The notes beneath the pieces were generated by a model. The model searched no databases and had not been told where the DNA came from. It saw nothing but the letters and a program-made list of their open reading frames with translations. A DNA stretch of 41,334 nucleotides. It comes from Flavobacteriales bacterium. GTDB lineage: Bacteria > Bacteroidota > Bacteroidia > NS11-12g > UBA955. Positions 8,574 through 17,718 of the stretch are shown piece after piece (within the stretch, counting starts at the first letter, position 1; the number at the start of each line of letters is the position of its first letter). Made by a program: the position numbers and the translations under genes. The stretch spans positions 1 through 41,334 of the forward strand of contig JAHEMG010000007.1 of assembly GCA_024643755.1 (NCBI GenBank), given 5' to 3'.

Positions 8574-10310
8574 ATGCAACTTGTAAGGAGAGTGGCTCAG
8601 CAAGGAAATTCCTATCGGGCGGACAACAAATTTATCTCCAAAGGGGTGATATTGCTTTCATCCCTCGGGTTACTTTTATTCACAGTTTTGGGATTGAGTG
8701 GTTGTAAAAATGTTGATAAAAAATCCCCACTTCAAGTCTTTCATTATAATGAGGATGTTTCTGTCACCACCTTGGATCCCGCATTTGTGAAATCACAATC
8801 CGAAATTTGGATTGTTTCACAGATTTTCAATGGATTGGTAGATCTCGATGCCCAATTACAGCCGGTTCCCGCTTTGGCCAAGTCTTGGGAGATTTCCGAA
8901 GACCTTTGTACCTATACCTTTCATTTGCGCACGGATGTGAACTTTTGTTTTGTGGATAAACTCGGACAAACCACCCAGCGGAAAATGACTGCCTCGGATG
9001 TTGCATACAGTTTGTCGCGCATCGCGGATCCGGCCACCGCTTCACCGGGTGCTTGGATCTTTGCCGGAAAAATCGATTCCGTTTTTAGTCGTGCTTTTTT
9101 GGCCCCCAACGATACCACCTTCGTGTTGCAATTGAAAACACCCGCCGCCTCTCTGTTGGGACTGTTGTCTACCAATTTCGGGTTTGTGGTGCCGAGGGAG
9201 TATGCCCGGTACGACAAATCCTATGTTTCGCGAAATCCAGTGGGAACAGGTCCGTTTTATATGCGTCGCTGGGAAGAAGAGATCAAATTGGTGCTGCGCA
9301 AAAATCCGCATTACCACGAGCGGGATAGCCAAGGCGTGGCACTACCGTATTTGGATGCTGTGAATGTCACTTTTGTGAAGAACAAACAAACGGCCTTTAT
9401 GCAATTTGTGGCGGGCACCTATGATTTTTTCAATGGCTTGGAAGGGTCGTTCAAGGATGAATTGCTCACTGAAACCGCAGCACTCAAGCCCAAATATGCC
9501 AAATCCATGAAGGCGATCATCACTCCGTTTCTCAATACAGAATATGTTGGTTGTTACTTGGGTGATGTACCCGGACAAACGAATTGGCTGCAGGATGTTC
9601 ACCTCAGGCGGGCCTTGTTTCTGGCCATCGATAAACAAAAGTTGGTGCGATTTTTTCGCAATGGGCTGGGCGATCCGGGCGATGCAGGTTTTGTACCACC
9701 CAGTCTCAATGTTGTTGGGAGCAAAGCCAACGATGCAGCGACTGCGACATCGAATCAATGGGATAGGGCTTTGCAAGAACTAAAAAAATCCAGTTACAAT
9801 CGCCAAGCCAACAAGCCCGTAATCTTGCTTTCGACCACGGCCGACTACTTAGACATGATGGTTTATTTGCAGGAGACTTGGCAGCGTTTGGGCGTGAAGG
9901 TTAAGGTAGATATTCAAACAGGCGGGATGCTGCGACAATTGCGAAACGAAGGGAAATTGATGTTGTTTCGGGGTTCGTGGATTGCAGATTATCCCGATGC
10001 AGAGAATTTCCTCGCTTGCTTTTATCAACCGTATTGTTCTCCGAACGGACCCAATTACACCCATTTTACGGATCTGAAATTTGATGCTTTGTATCAGCTT
10101 ATTGAGGCCGGGTCAACCCAAAAACAGGGCGATGATCGTGCGCTGCATATCCAACAAGCCAATCAGATTTTGATAGAACAAGCGCCCGTGATTCCTTTGT
10201 ACTATGACAAAAGTATCCGATTGATGCAACCTTGGGTAGAGGGTTTGGCCAACGACGTAGCCAATCGCTTGGTGTTAAAACGGGTGAAAATCAATCCGAA
10301 AAGACCTTAA
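8574..10310 (+). CDS. ABC transporter substrate-binding lipoprotein, SBP family 5 (oligopeptide/nickel type)
   Basis: Start at ATG 8574; lipobox LGLSGC; VTTLDPAFVKSQSEIWIVSQIFNGLVDLD, RNPVGTGPFYMRRWEEEIKLVLRKNPHYHE, DVHLRRALFLAIDKQKLV. Confidence 0.9.
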   Translation: MQLVRRVAQQGNSYRADNKFISKGVILLSSLGLLLFTVLGLSGCKNVDKKSPLQVFHYNEDVSVTTLDPAFVKSQSEIWIVSQIFNGLVDLDAQLQPVPALAKSWEISEDLCTYTFHLRTDVNFCFVDKLGQTTQRKMTASDVAYSLSRIADPATASPGAWIFAGKIDSVFSRAFLAPNDTTFVLQLKTPAASLLGLLSTNFGFVVPREYARYDKSYVSRNPVGTGPFYMRRWEEEIKLVLRKNPHYHERDSQGVALPYLDAVNVTFVKNKQTAFMQFVAGTYDFFNGLEGSFKDELLTETAALKPKYAKSMKAIITPFLNTEYVGCYLGDVPGQTNWLQDVHLRRALFLAIDKQKLVRFFRNGLGDPGDAGFVPPSLNVVGSKANDAATATSNQWDRALQELKKSSYNRQANKPVILLSTTADYLDMMVYLQETWQRLGVKVKVDIQTGGMLRQLRNEGKLMLFRGSWIADYPDAENFLACFYQPYCSPNGPNYTHFTDLKFDALYQLIEAGSTQKQGDDRALHIQQANQILIEQAPVIPLYYDKSIRLMQPWVEGLANDVANRLVLKRVKINPKRP

Positions 10311-11038
10311 AAACTGGCTTTTACGAAAGCGTCGAGCTCGGGGTTGCTTTTTTGTGCTTCGGCCAGGTCATGGCTACTGCCTTCCCACCACTTTTGTCCT
10401 TGATGTACAAAAACGATGTGCTCACCAATGTCCTTAACGGTTTTCATGTCGTGACTGTTGATGATCGTGGTAATGCCAAATTCCTTGGTAATGTCGTGCA
10501 ACAATGTGTCGATCACGCGCGATGTCAGTGGATCGAGGCCCGAATTGGGTTCGTCGCAGAACAAGTATTTGATATTTAGTGCGATGGCCCGGGCTATCCC
10601 AACGCGTTTTTTCATTCCTCCAGAAATTTCGGCGGGTGTTTTCTTGTTGGCATTCACCAAGTTCACCCTGGATAAGCACAAGTTTACCCGATCCATGCGT
10701 TCCTCTTTGTTCATGTTTGAAAACATCATCAAGGGGAATTCAACATTTTGCTCAACGGTGAGTGAATCAAACAGCGCTGTGCCTTGAAACAACATGCCGA
10801 TTTCACGACGTAATACTTGTTGCTGTTCGTATTCCAAGTTGTTGAAGTCTTGGTTTTCGAACAATACTTGTCCGCTACTGGGTTTTTCCAAGCCCACCAT
10901 GGTTTTTACCATGACACTTTTACCACCCCCGGATGCACCAATCACCAAGTTGGCCACGCCAGGAAGGAAGCGTGCATTGATGTTCTTGAGTACGTGCTTT
11001 TCCTCGAAATATTTGTTTAAATCAACCAGCTGTATCAT
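10307..11038 (-). CDS. ABC transporter ATP-binding protein, MlaF-like
   Basis: 243 aa; IGASGGGKSVMVKTMVGLEKP Walker A, AEISGGMKKRVGIARAIALNIKYLFCDEPNSGLDP signature/Walker B as in MlaF/Ttg2A. Confidence 0.9.
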   Translation of the reverse strand: MIQLVDLNKYFEEKHVLKNINARFLPGVANLVIGASGGGKSVMVKTMVGLEKPSSGQVLFENQDFNNLEYEQQQVLRREIGMLFQGTALFDSLTVEQNVEFPLMMFSNMNKEERMDRVNLCLSRVNLVNANKKTPAEISGGMKKRVGIARAIALNIKYLFCDEPNSGLDPLTSRVIDTLLHDITKEFGITTIINSHDMKTVKDIGEHIVFVHQGQKWWEGSSHDLAEAQKSNPELDAFVKASF

Positions 11039-11050
11039 AATTTCTGGGAC

Positions 11051-11809
11051 TTATAACAACAGTTTTGCGATAATCAAATCGAACAATAGAATCGTCACAC
11101 AAATGCGTGTCACCGCCTTGGTGCCAGCTTCACCCACTTCCAAAGCCCCGCCGGTTGTGTAATACCCTTGGAAACAGCTCAAGCTGGTGATGATGAAGGA
11201 AAAAACGTAGCTTTTCACCAGAAGGACTTTTGCGTACAGCGGTAAAAATGAGCTCCGCAATCCCGTTACATATTCGTCCATCGTCATGATGCCGGTGATT
11301 TTCGCTGCCATCAAACCGCCAAAAATCAACAAGAAATTTGAAAGTACGATCAAAAAGGGGATGACAATTACCCCAGCGAGAATTTTTGGGAAAGAGACAA
11401 ATCCAATGGAGTTGATACCCATCACCTCATACGCGTCGATCTGCTCGCTCACTTTCATATTGCCTATCTCCGAGGCGATATTGGCCCCGATTTTACCTGC
11501 CAAAACCAAACACGTAATGGTTGGCGCAAGTTCCAACACAGAGCTCGATCCTACCACTGAGCCCACAATTTCCATGGGGAATAAACTCGGTGGCAATACG
11601 CCCGAGTCTGATTTTAATTGACTGGCAGTTTGTACGGTGGTAACGGCTCCGGTAATAACGGCAATCAAAATAACCACTACCAACGATTCGATGCCAATAA
11701 GATTCATCTCACGCATCAGCATGTTCCAAAACATACGTCCTCTTTCTGGGCGTTTGAATACATACCGCATGAACAATATGTAGCGTCCTACTTCCGAAAA
11801 AACATTCAT
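11051..11809 (-). CDS. MlaE-family ABC transporter permease
   Basis: ORF opens at 11839 but MNVFSEVGRYILFMRYVFKRP (11809) is the likelier start; FPMEIVGSVVGSSSVLELAPTITCLVLAGKIGANIASEIGNMKVSEQIDAYEVMGINSIGFVSFPKILA typical of MlaE. Confidence 0.9.
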   Translation of the reverse strand: MNVFSEVGRYILFMRYVFKRPERGRMFWNMLMREMNLIGIESLVVVILIAVITGAVTTVQTASQLKSDSGVLPPSLFPMEIVGSVVGSSSVLELAPTITCLVLAGKIGANIASEIGNMKVSEQIDAYEVMGINSIGFVSFPKILAGVIVIPFLIVLSNFLLIFGGLMAAKITGIMTMDEYVTGLRSSFLPLYAKVLLVKSYVFSFIITSLSCFQGYYTTGGALEVGEAGTKAVTRICVTILLFDLIIAKLLL

Positions 11810-11895
11810 TGCTTTACGACGTGAAATTACACCCTGCAATCCGAATGCGAGTCAATGCCGACGAAAATCTTTGTAAATTCTTTTGCGATGTGGGG

Positions 11896-13995
11896 TTATG
11901 AGATCTTGCTCCACACCGTTCGATTGGGGATTTTGGCCAATTCTGCTTTGATTGGCGCACTTTCTGGCTTTATCAAAAGTTCATCCCCTTCAAGCCATTG
12001 TTGCGCTTCAACCCTGCTGGCAATCAATGTGGATTCATCGTGACGGATATCGGCCAACTTCAATTCAAGCACCCCACTTTGTTTGGTTCCATCAAGTTCG
12101 CCGGGTCCACGCAATTCTAGATCTACTTTGGCGATTTCAAATCCGTCGTTGGTATTGACCATGGTGGAGATGCGTTTGTACCCATTCTCACTCAATCCCG
12201 GTTTAGTGATCAGTACGCAATAACTTTGTTCATTGCCTCGACCAACCCGACCCCTGAGCTGATGCAATTGCGCCAGGCCAAATCGCTCCGCATTTTCGAT
12301 GACCATAACCGATGCGTTGGGGACATTAACACCCACTTCGATGACCGTTGTTGCGATCAAAATATCGGTTTGATGGTTTTTGAACAGGTTCATCGCAGCA
12401 TCTTTTTCGGCTGCTTTGAGCTTTCCGTGTACGATGCTGTACTTATATTGTGGGGTGGGGATATAGCTGGTAACCATGTCGTAGCCACCCATTAAGCTGT
12501 TCAAGTCCAGTTTTTCGCTGTCCTCAATCAATGGGAATACATAGTATATCTGTCGGCCCTTGGCAATTTCGTTTCGTAAAAATTCCATGATGGCAGGCCG
12601 CATCGATTCTTGTCGGTGTACCGTAACGATGGGTTTTCTACCGGCGGGCATTTCGTCAATCACGCTCACGTCCAAATCGCCATAAACGGTCATTGCCAAA
12701 GTACGGGGGATAGGGGTGGCTGTCATGACCAAAATATGGGGTAACACTTGTCCTTTTTTCCAAAGTTTCGCCCGCTGAGCTACACCAAATCGGTGTTGTT
12801 CGTCAATGACCACCAAACCCAGTTGTTTGTATTGCACGTCTTGCTCAATGAGCGCGTGGGTGCCTACCAAGATGTGTATATCGCCTTCTGCCAGGGCCTT
12901 GAGCAGCAGTTCTCTCTTTTTCTTGGGGGTAGAACCTGTCAGTAGTTCCATGCGCAGTCCGATGGTTTCAGCCCATTCTTTGAGTCCTTCGTGGTGCTGT
13001 GTTGCCAGGATTTCGGTGGGTGCCATCATACAGGCTTGGTATCCGTTGTCGATAGCCATCAGCATACTTAAAAACGCCACCATGGTTTTGCCTGAGCCCA
13101 CATCGCCCTGAATCAAGCGATTGCATTGAAGTCCTGTTTTGAAGTCGTTGCGAATTTCTTTCAGCACCCGTTTTTGTGCGCCGGTGAGATTGAAAGGCAG
13201 GTGATTGTCGTAGAAATCGTGAAAATAGGTACCTACTTTGTCAAAGATCAACCCTTTGTATGTGCGATTCCTGAATCCTTTGAGCATCAGGTGTCGCAAT
13301 TGCAGATAAAAGAGTTCCTCGAACTTCAAGCGGCGTTTTGCTTCTTCTAACCGACCCAAATTCTGAGGGAAGTGCAGTTCTTTGATGGCATCTTTTCTGC
13401 CGATGAATTTGTATTTGTTTAGAATGGCTTGTGGCAGGTTTTCGGGGATATCGAATAGGCTGCTGTTGACGGCATTTTGGGCCGCTGTGACCAAGAATTT
13501 GTTTTCGAGTTTTTTGCGCCGCATCCCTTCGGTGAGGGGGTATACGGGGACTAGGCTCAGCGGTTTGATGGGGGCATTGGGGACGAGTGCATCGAGTTCG
13601 GGGTGGGCGATGCTCAATTTGCCTTTGAAATTGTTGATTTTTCCGTAAACGCGATAGGTGGTGCCGGGTTTCAGCAAACGATCCACGTATACGATGCCTT
13701 TGAACCAAACCAATTCAATTTCTCCGCTGCCATCGTTGAGCATAGCAACATACCTTCTGCCGTTGCCTTGGCCTGTCATGCCGATGGGCCTGATGCTGCC
13801 TTGCAATTGCACCCAAACATCATCGCCTTGAAGACTGTTGATGCGGTACACCTGCGACCGGTCTTCATGTCGGAAAGGATAGTGACTCAGCAAATCGCCC
13901 AGGGTGTGGATACCCAATTCTTTTTTGAGGGCTTCGGCCCTTTGGGGACCAACACCTTTTAAATACTCAATTCCCGTATCCAACCAATGGGGCAT
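11896..13995 (-). CDS. recG: ATP-dependent DNA helicase RecG
   Basis: Start placed at MPHWLDTGIEYLKGVGPQRAEALKKELG (13995). RLIQGDVGSGKTMVAFLSM, VIDEQHRFGVAQRAKLW, MTATPIPRTLAMTVYGDLDVSVIDEMPAGRKPI, GRVGRGNEQSYCVL. Confidence 0.97.
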   Translation of the reverse strand: MPHWLDTGIEYLKGVGPQRAEALKKELGIHTLGDLLSHYPFRHEDRSQVYRINSLQGDDVWVQLQGSIRPIGMTGQGNGRRYVAMLNDGSGEIELVWFKGIVYVDRLLKPGTTYRVYGKINNFKGKLSIAHPELDALVPNAPIKPLSLVPVYPLTEGMRRKKLENKFLVTAAQNAVNSSLFDIPENLPQAILNKYKFIGRKDAIKELHFPQNLGRLEEAKRRLKFEELFYLQLRHLMLKGFRNRTYKGLIFDKVGTYFHDFYDNHLPFNLTGAQKRVLKEIRNDFKTGLQCNRLIQGDVGSGKTMVAFLSMLMAIDNGYQACMMAPTEILATQHHEGLKEWAETIGLRMELLTGSTPKKKRELLLKALAEGDIHILVGTHALIEQDVQYKQLGLVVIDEQHRFGVAQRAKLWKKGQVLPHILVMTATPIPRTLAMTVYGDLDVSVIDEMPAGRKPIVTVHRQESMRPAIMEFLRNEIAKGRQIYYVFPLIEDSEKLDLNSLMGGYDMVTSYIPTPQYKYSIVHGKLKAAEKDAAMNLFKNHQTDILIATTVIEVGVNVPNASVMVIENAERFGLAQLHQLRGRVGRGNEQSYCVLITKPGLSENGYKRISTMVNTNDGFEIAKVDLELRGPGELDGTKQSGVLELKLADIRHDESTLIASRVEAQQWLEGDELLIKPESAPIKAELAKIPNRTVWSKIS

Positions 13996-13998
13996 TTC

Positions 13999-14019
13999 GC
14001 GAAGATAAGTTATCTTCGC
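13999..14019. promoter_or_regulatory. Perfect 21-nt palindrome GCGAAGATAA-G-TTATCTTCGC between divergent recG and fabG, carrying TATCTTCG on both strands
   Basis: 10-bp perfect arms; TATCTTCG at 14011..14018 (+) and 14007..14000 (-), each 4 nt from the respective ATG (14023 and 13995). Confidence 0.6.
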
Positions 14020-14022
14020 AGC

Positions 14023-14766
14023 ATGCTTCAAGGAAAAACCGCGCTCATTACAGGTGCCTCTCGGGGAATCGGCAAGGGAATTGCTGAAATTTTCGCTAAA
14101 CATGGATGTAACATCGCTTTCACATTTGCTTCAAGTGTGGAGAAAGCCCGTGCATTTGAACAAGAATTATCGGCCCAATACGGGGTGAAAGTAAAAGGAT
14201 ATCAGTCGGATGCGGCGAATTTTGCTCAGAGCATGACGTTGGCTGAAACGGTGATCGCTGATTTTGGCAAGATTGATTGTTTGATCAATAATGCGGGGAT
14301 TACGCGTGATACATTGATGTTGCGTATGACCGAGGAGCAGTGGGATGAGGTGATTGATACGAATTTGAAATCTGCGTTCAATTTAACAAAGGCGTTTTTG
14401 AAGCATTTTTTGGGCAATCGCGCGGGCAGTATCATCAACATGACATCGGTTGTTGGGGTGATGGGGAATGCCGGTCAGGCGAATTATGCAGCTTCAAAGG
14501 CGGGTATGATTGGTTTCACCAAAAGTATCGCCAAGGAATTGGGTAGCAGAAATGTGCGTTGCAATGCGGTGGCTCCAGGTTTTATTGAGACCGAAATGAC
14601 CCATGCATTGGACGAAAACGTGCGTAAGCAATGGGCTGAGAGCATTCCTTTGAAGCGTGGTGGCACGCCTGAGGATGTGGCAAATGTTTGTTTGTTTTTG
14701 GCCAGCGATATGAGTACCTACGTAACCGGACAGACACTTTCTGTTTGCGGTGGGATGTTGATGTAA
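14023..14766 (+). CDS. fabG: 3-oxoacyl-[acyl-carrier-protein] reductase FabG
   Basis: Start at MLQGKTALITGASRGIGKGIAE; INNAGITRDTLMLRM, SIINMTSVVGVMGNAGQANYAASKAGMIGFTKS, NAVAPGFIETEMT, YVTGQTLSVCGGMLM. Confidence 0.95.
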   Translation: MLQGKTALITGASRGIGKGIAEIFAKHGCNIAFTFASSVEKARAFEQELSAQYGVKVKGYQSDAANFAQSMTLAETVIADFGKIDCLINNAGITRDTLMLRMTEEQWDEVIDTNLKSAFNLTKAFLKHFLGNRAGSIINMTSVVGVMGNAGQANYAASKAGMIGFTKSIAKELGSRNVRCNAVAPGFIETEMTHALDENVRKQWAESIPLKRGGTPEDVANVCLFLASDMSTYVTGQTLSVCGGMLM

Positions 14767-14783
14767 TCTGAACAACCGAAACG

Positions 14784-15620
14784 ATGCCCTTAGATCAGCC
14801 AGAAGAGGTTTATCCCTACGAGAAAAACATGGGTTTCTTCGATCATATCGATGAACTGAGAAAACGTTTATTTCGTGTGGCGGTGGTGATACTGATTGGT
14901 ACTGTCCTTGGGTTTATCTATGTAGAAAAACTGTTCGATGTTGTGGTGCTGAGTCCCTTCAAGCCAGACTTTTTGGGATATCGTTTTTTTTGCAAGGCCG
15001 GACAGGTTTTGACAAATTCGAATGCACTATGTTGGACGCCCCCGCCGTTGGTGATGCAAAGTCAACAGATTCAGGGACAGTTTGTTAGTGCGTTTAAAAT
15101 TTCTTTTGTTGTTGGATTTGTCGTTGCTTTTCCTTATATTATATATCAAATTTGGAGCTTCGTCAAACCAGCATTAAGTCAGAAAGAAATCCAAAAAACC
15201 GGTCGCAGCTTGTCGATCGTTTCACTGTTGTTTTTCAGCGGATTGTTTTTTGCCTATTTCTTTTTGGTGCCATTGGCATCGAACTTTTTGTTGGGCTACA
15301 CGTTGAGTCCGAAAATTCAGAATATGATAACCATTTCCAGTGTGACAGGGTTTGTGACCTTCATGAGCTTGGCCACGGGATTGGTTTTTGAGTTGCCAGT
15401 ACTGATTTATGTATTGGCGAAATTGGGCATTGTGAGCAGTGCTTTTTTGAAGAAAAACTGGCGCTATGCGGTGGTGGTGATCTTCTTAATTGCGGGTATC
15501 GCTACGCCATCGCCCGATATGTTTAGTCAGTTGCTGCTGGGTACCCCGTTGATGGGTTTGTATTTTGTGGGTATTCATGTAGCCAAACGCGTTGAAAAAA
15601 ATCGAGAAAATGAACAATAA
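14784..15620 (+). CDS. tatC: Sec-independent (Tat) protein translocase TatC
   Basis: 278 aa; MGFFDHIDELRKRLFR, VAFPYIIYQIWSFVKPALSQKE, IAGIATPSPDMFSQLLLGTPLMGLY. Confidence 0.95.
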   Translation: MPLDQPEEVYPYEKNMGFFDHIDELRKRLFRVAVVILIGTVLGFIYVEKLFDVVVLSPFKPDFLGYRFFCKAGQVLTNSNALCWTPPPLVMQSQQIQGQFVSAFKISFVVGFVVAFPYIIYQIWSFVKPALSQKEIQKTGRSLSIVSLLFFSGLFFAYFFLVPLASNFLLGYTLSPKIQNMITISSVTGFVTFMSLATGLVFELPVLIYVLAKLGIVSSAFLKKNWRYAVVVIFLIAGIATPSPDMFSQLLLGTPLMGLYFVGIHVAKRVEKNRENEQ

Positions 15621-16047
15621 AACCATTGCTTTGGGATCGGATCATGCTGGATTCGAATTGAAAAATGAAATGCTCGTTCGCTTGGTAGAGCAGGGGTATG
15701 AATTATTGGATATGGGACCGGATTCGGCCGACAGTGTAGATTACCCTGACTATGCGCACAAAGTAGCGGCAGCGGTTGAAAGCGGCGAGGCCGGTTGTGG
15801 TATTTTGATTTGTGGCAGTGGCAATGGTGTATGTATCACCGCCAATAAGCATGTGGGTGTGCGTGCAGCTTTGTGCTGGGAGCCGGAAATCAGTGCTTTG
15901 GCCAAGCAACACAACAATGCCAACGTGATTTGTTTGCCTGCGCGATTTGTATCGCAAGAGAAAGCTTTCGATATCGTAGATGCCTATTTGGCTGCTGAGT
16001 TTGAGGGTGGTAGACATCAAAACCGCGTAAGCAAAATCGAAGGGTGA
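15610..16047 (+). CDS. rpiB: Ribose-5-phosphate isomerase B
   Basis: Start at MNNKTIALGSDHAGFELK; YPDYAHKVAAAVESGEAGCGILICGSGNGVCITANKH; overlaps tatC by 11 nt. Confidence 0.95.
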   Translation: MNNKTIALGSDHAGFELKNEMLVRLVEQGYELLDMGPDSADSVDYPDYAHKVAAAVESGEAGCGILICGSGNGVCITANKHVGVRAALCWEPEISALAKQHNNANVICLPARFVSQEKAFDIVDAYLAAEFEGGRHQNRVSKIEG

Positions 16048-16793
16048 GCATGAAGCCGAAAGAGCAACACGTTACCGTATCTCATCCGGGGTATTCCGAC
16101 GAGTTCTTTCGTGAGGATGATGCCCCACTGTCGCCGCAGGATAACTCCGCGGGTGCTGAACTCAGTAAGTCCCATGATACTACGTTGGCTGCAAATTTGG
16201 AGGCGGTGCGCATGCTTGGACTCAAATTGCCCACCGATCCGCGTTGGGTGAATGTGGCCGAGAAAACCATCGAAGAAATCTTAACGGATCACGCTTTTTG
16301 CGAGCAAAAAGCGGCCACCATGGGTGTAACACTCATCGTGAAATTTTCTGATCACGCGCGCCTGGTAGATGAAGTAACGCCGCTGGTTGCAGAGGAGTGG
16401 GGACATTTTCGCAAAGTGCTGAAAGAGTTGAAAAAGCGGGGTTTGAACTTGGGCCGACAGCGTAAAGATGAATATGTTGTGGCACTACACAACCAAATGC
16501 GTAAAGGTGGTTCCCGCGAACAAACCATGATGGAATATTTATTGGTTTCCGCCATGGTTGAAGCCCGTTCTTGTGAGCGATTCAGACTGTTGAGTTTGTA
16601 TTGCCAAGACGAATACCTCCGCAAATTCTATTATGAGTTCATGGTTTCTGAAGCAGGTCACTACCGCATGTTTATTGATTTGGCCAAGCACTATTTGCCT
16701 GAAGATCAAGTAAAACGTCGCTGGGAAGAAATGCTCGTAGCCGAGGCCGAAATCATGGCCAACTTAGAACTTCGGGGCGATAGGGTACACTAA
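16044..16793 (+). CDS. miaE: tRNA-(ms[2]io[6]A)-hydroxylase MiaE
   Basis: MLGLKLPTDPRWVNVAEKTIEEILTDHAFCEQKAA, VAEEWGHF, LLVSAMVEARSCERFRLL, MVSEAGHYRMFIDLA; carries about 54 aa N-terminal to the conserved MLGLKLPTDPRW; start GTG 16044 or ATG 16050. Confidence 0.9.
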   Translation: MSMKPKEQHVTVSHPGYSDEFFREDDAPLSPQDNSAGAELSKSHDTTLAANLEAVRMLGLKLPTDPRWVNVAEKTIEEILTDHAFCEQKAATMGVTLIVKFSDHARLVDEVTPLVAEEWGHFRKVLKELKKRGLNLGRQRKDEYVVALHNQMRKGGSREQTMMEYLLVSAMVEARSCERFRLLSLYCQDEYLRKFYYEFMVSEAGHYRMFIDLAKHYLPEDQVKRRWEEMLVAEAEIMANLELRGDRVH

Positions 16794-16815
16794 GGATCTC
16801 CCCAAAAGGCATCGC

Positions 16816-17646
16816 TTAACCCAATCCTACGTCAAGCGCCATCATCAAAACAAATCCGAACATCAAGCCCAGCGTGGCCTTATCGGTATGTCCGTCGCGC
16901 TGACTTTCTGGAATCACTTCTTCTACAACCACGTAAATCATCGCACCGGCTGCAAACGCCAAGGCATAGGGCAAAATGGGGGTTGCAATCATCACCAAGC
17001 CAACACCTAACATGGCGGCCAAAGGTTCAACTGCACCCGATAACTGTCCCCACATGAACGATTTGCGTCTTGATAATCCGTATCTACGTAAGGGCAAAGC
17101 CACTGCCAATCCTTCGGGGAAGTCTTGAATTCCAATGCCGATGGCTAGGGCGATGGCGGCGCTCAAATCCGCTCCGGGTAGGCCTTCTGCCACGGCACCA
17201 AAGGCAACACCCACGGCCAATCCCTCAGGGATATTGTGTAAAGTAATGGCCAATACCAGCAAAATGGTGCGATTCCAATTGGTTTTCACCCCTTCACTTT
17301 TTTCCAAGGGTGAGGAGAGGTGGAGATGGGGCAGGTATTGGTCTAGGGCGAACAAGAAAAACGCTCCACCCAAGAAGCCAATGCCCACCGGAACCCAAGC
17401 CATGTTCCCAAATCCCTGCGATTCGGCCATGCCAATGGCGGGATTCAATAAACTCCAAAAGCTCGCAGCAAGCATCACCCCGCCAGTAAAGCCCATCAGT
17501 ACATCCATGAATCCTCGGTTGAGGTCTTTCACGAAAAATACCATTGATGCGCCCAATGCGGTAACAAACCAAGTGAACATGGATCCTACCAAGCCCTGCA
17601 TCATTGGAGAAAGGCCTTCAAAGAAGCTATGTAAACTGTCCATCAT
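16816..17646 (-). CDS. ZIP family metal transporter
   Basis: 276 aa; paired motifs TLHNIPEGLAVGVAFG and GIQDFPEGLAVALPLR, MTxxEE-like YVVVEEVIPES. Confidence 0.92.
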   Translation of the reverse strand: MMDSLHSFFEGLSPMMQGLVGSMFTWFVTALGASMVFFVKDLNRGFMDVLMGFTGGVMLAASFWSLLNPAIGMAESQGFGNMAWVPVGIGFLGGAFFLFALDQYLPHLHLSSPLEKSEGVKTNWNRTILLVLAITLHNIPEGLAVGVAFGAVAEGLPGADLSAAIALAIGIGIQDFPEGLAVALPLRRYGLSRRKSFMWGQLSGAVEPLAAMLGVGLVMIATPILPYALAFAAGAMIYVVVEEVIPESQRDGHTDKATLGLMFGFVLMMALDVGLG

Positions 17647-17651
17647 TTGCT

Positions 17652-17659
17652 CAAAGATA
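17652..17659 (-). promoter_or_regulatory. Candidate -7 box TATCTTTG, 5 nt before ZIP ATG
   Basis: Exact TAnnTTTG on minus strand upstream of ATG 17646. Confidence 0.5.
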
Positions 17660-17718
17660 CGTGAATTGAAAATTTAATGGTTTGGGATTGAATGAATTAC
17701 ATCCATGTCCCTCATCGC

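Noticed and set aside
8812-8822. TGTTTCAC half of a classical parS near parAB
   Set aside because: Second half is absent (followed by AGATTTTC) and it lies within the SBP coding sequence.
11855-12043. 62-aa ORF between mlaE and recG
   Set aside because: Mostly overlaps the recG 3' end on the opposite strand and has no recognisable product.
13987-14022. Longer N-termini for fabG (start 13987) and recG (start 14103) in the ORF track
   Set aside because: They would read through the palindromic intergenic region and into each other; homology-like N-termini begin at 14023 and 13995.
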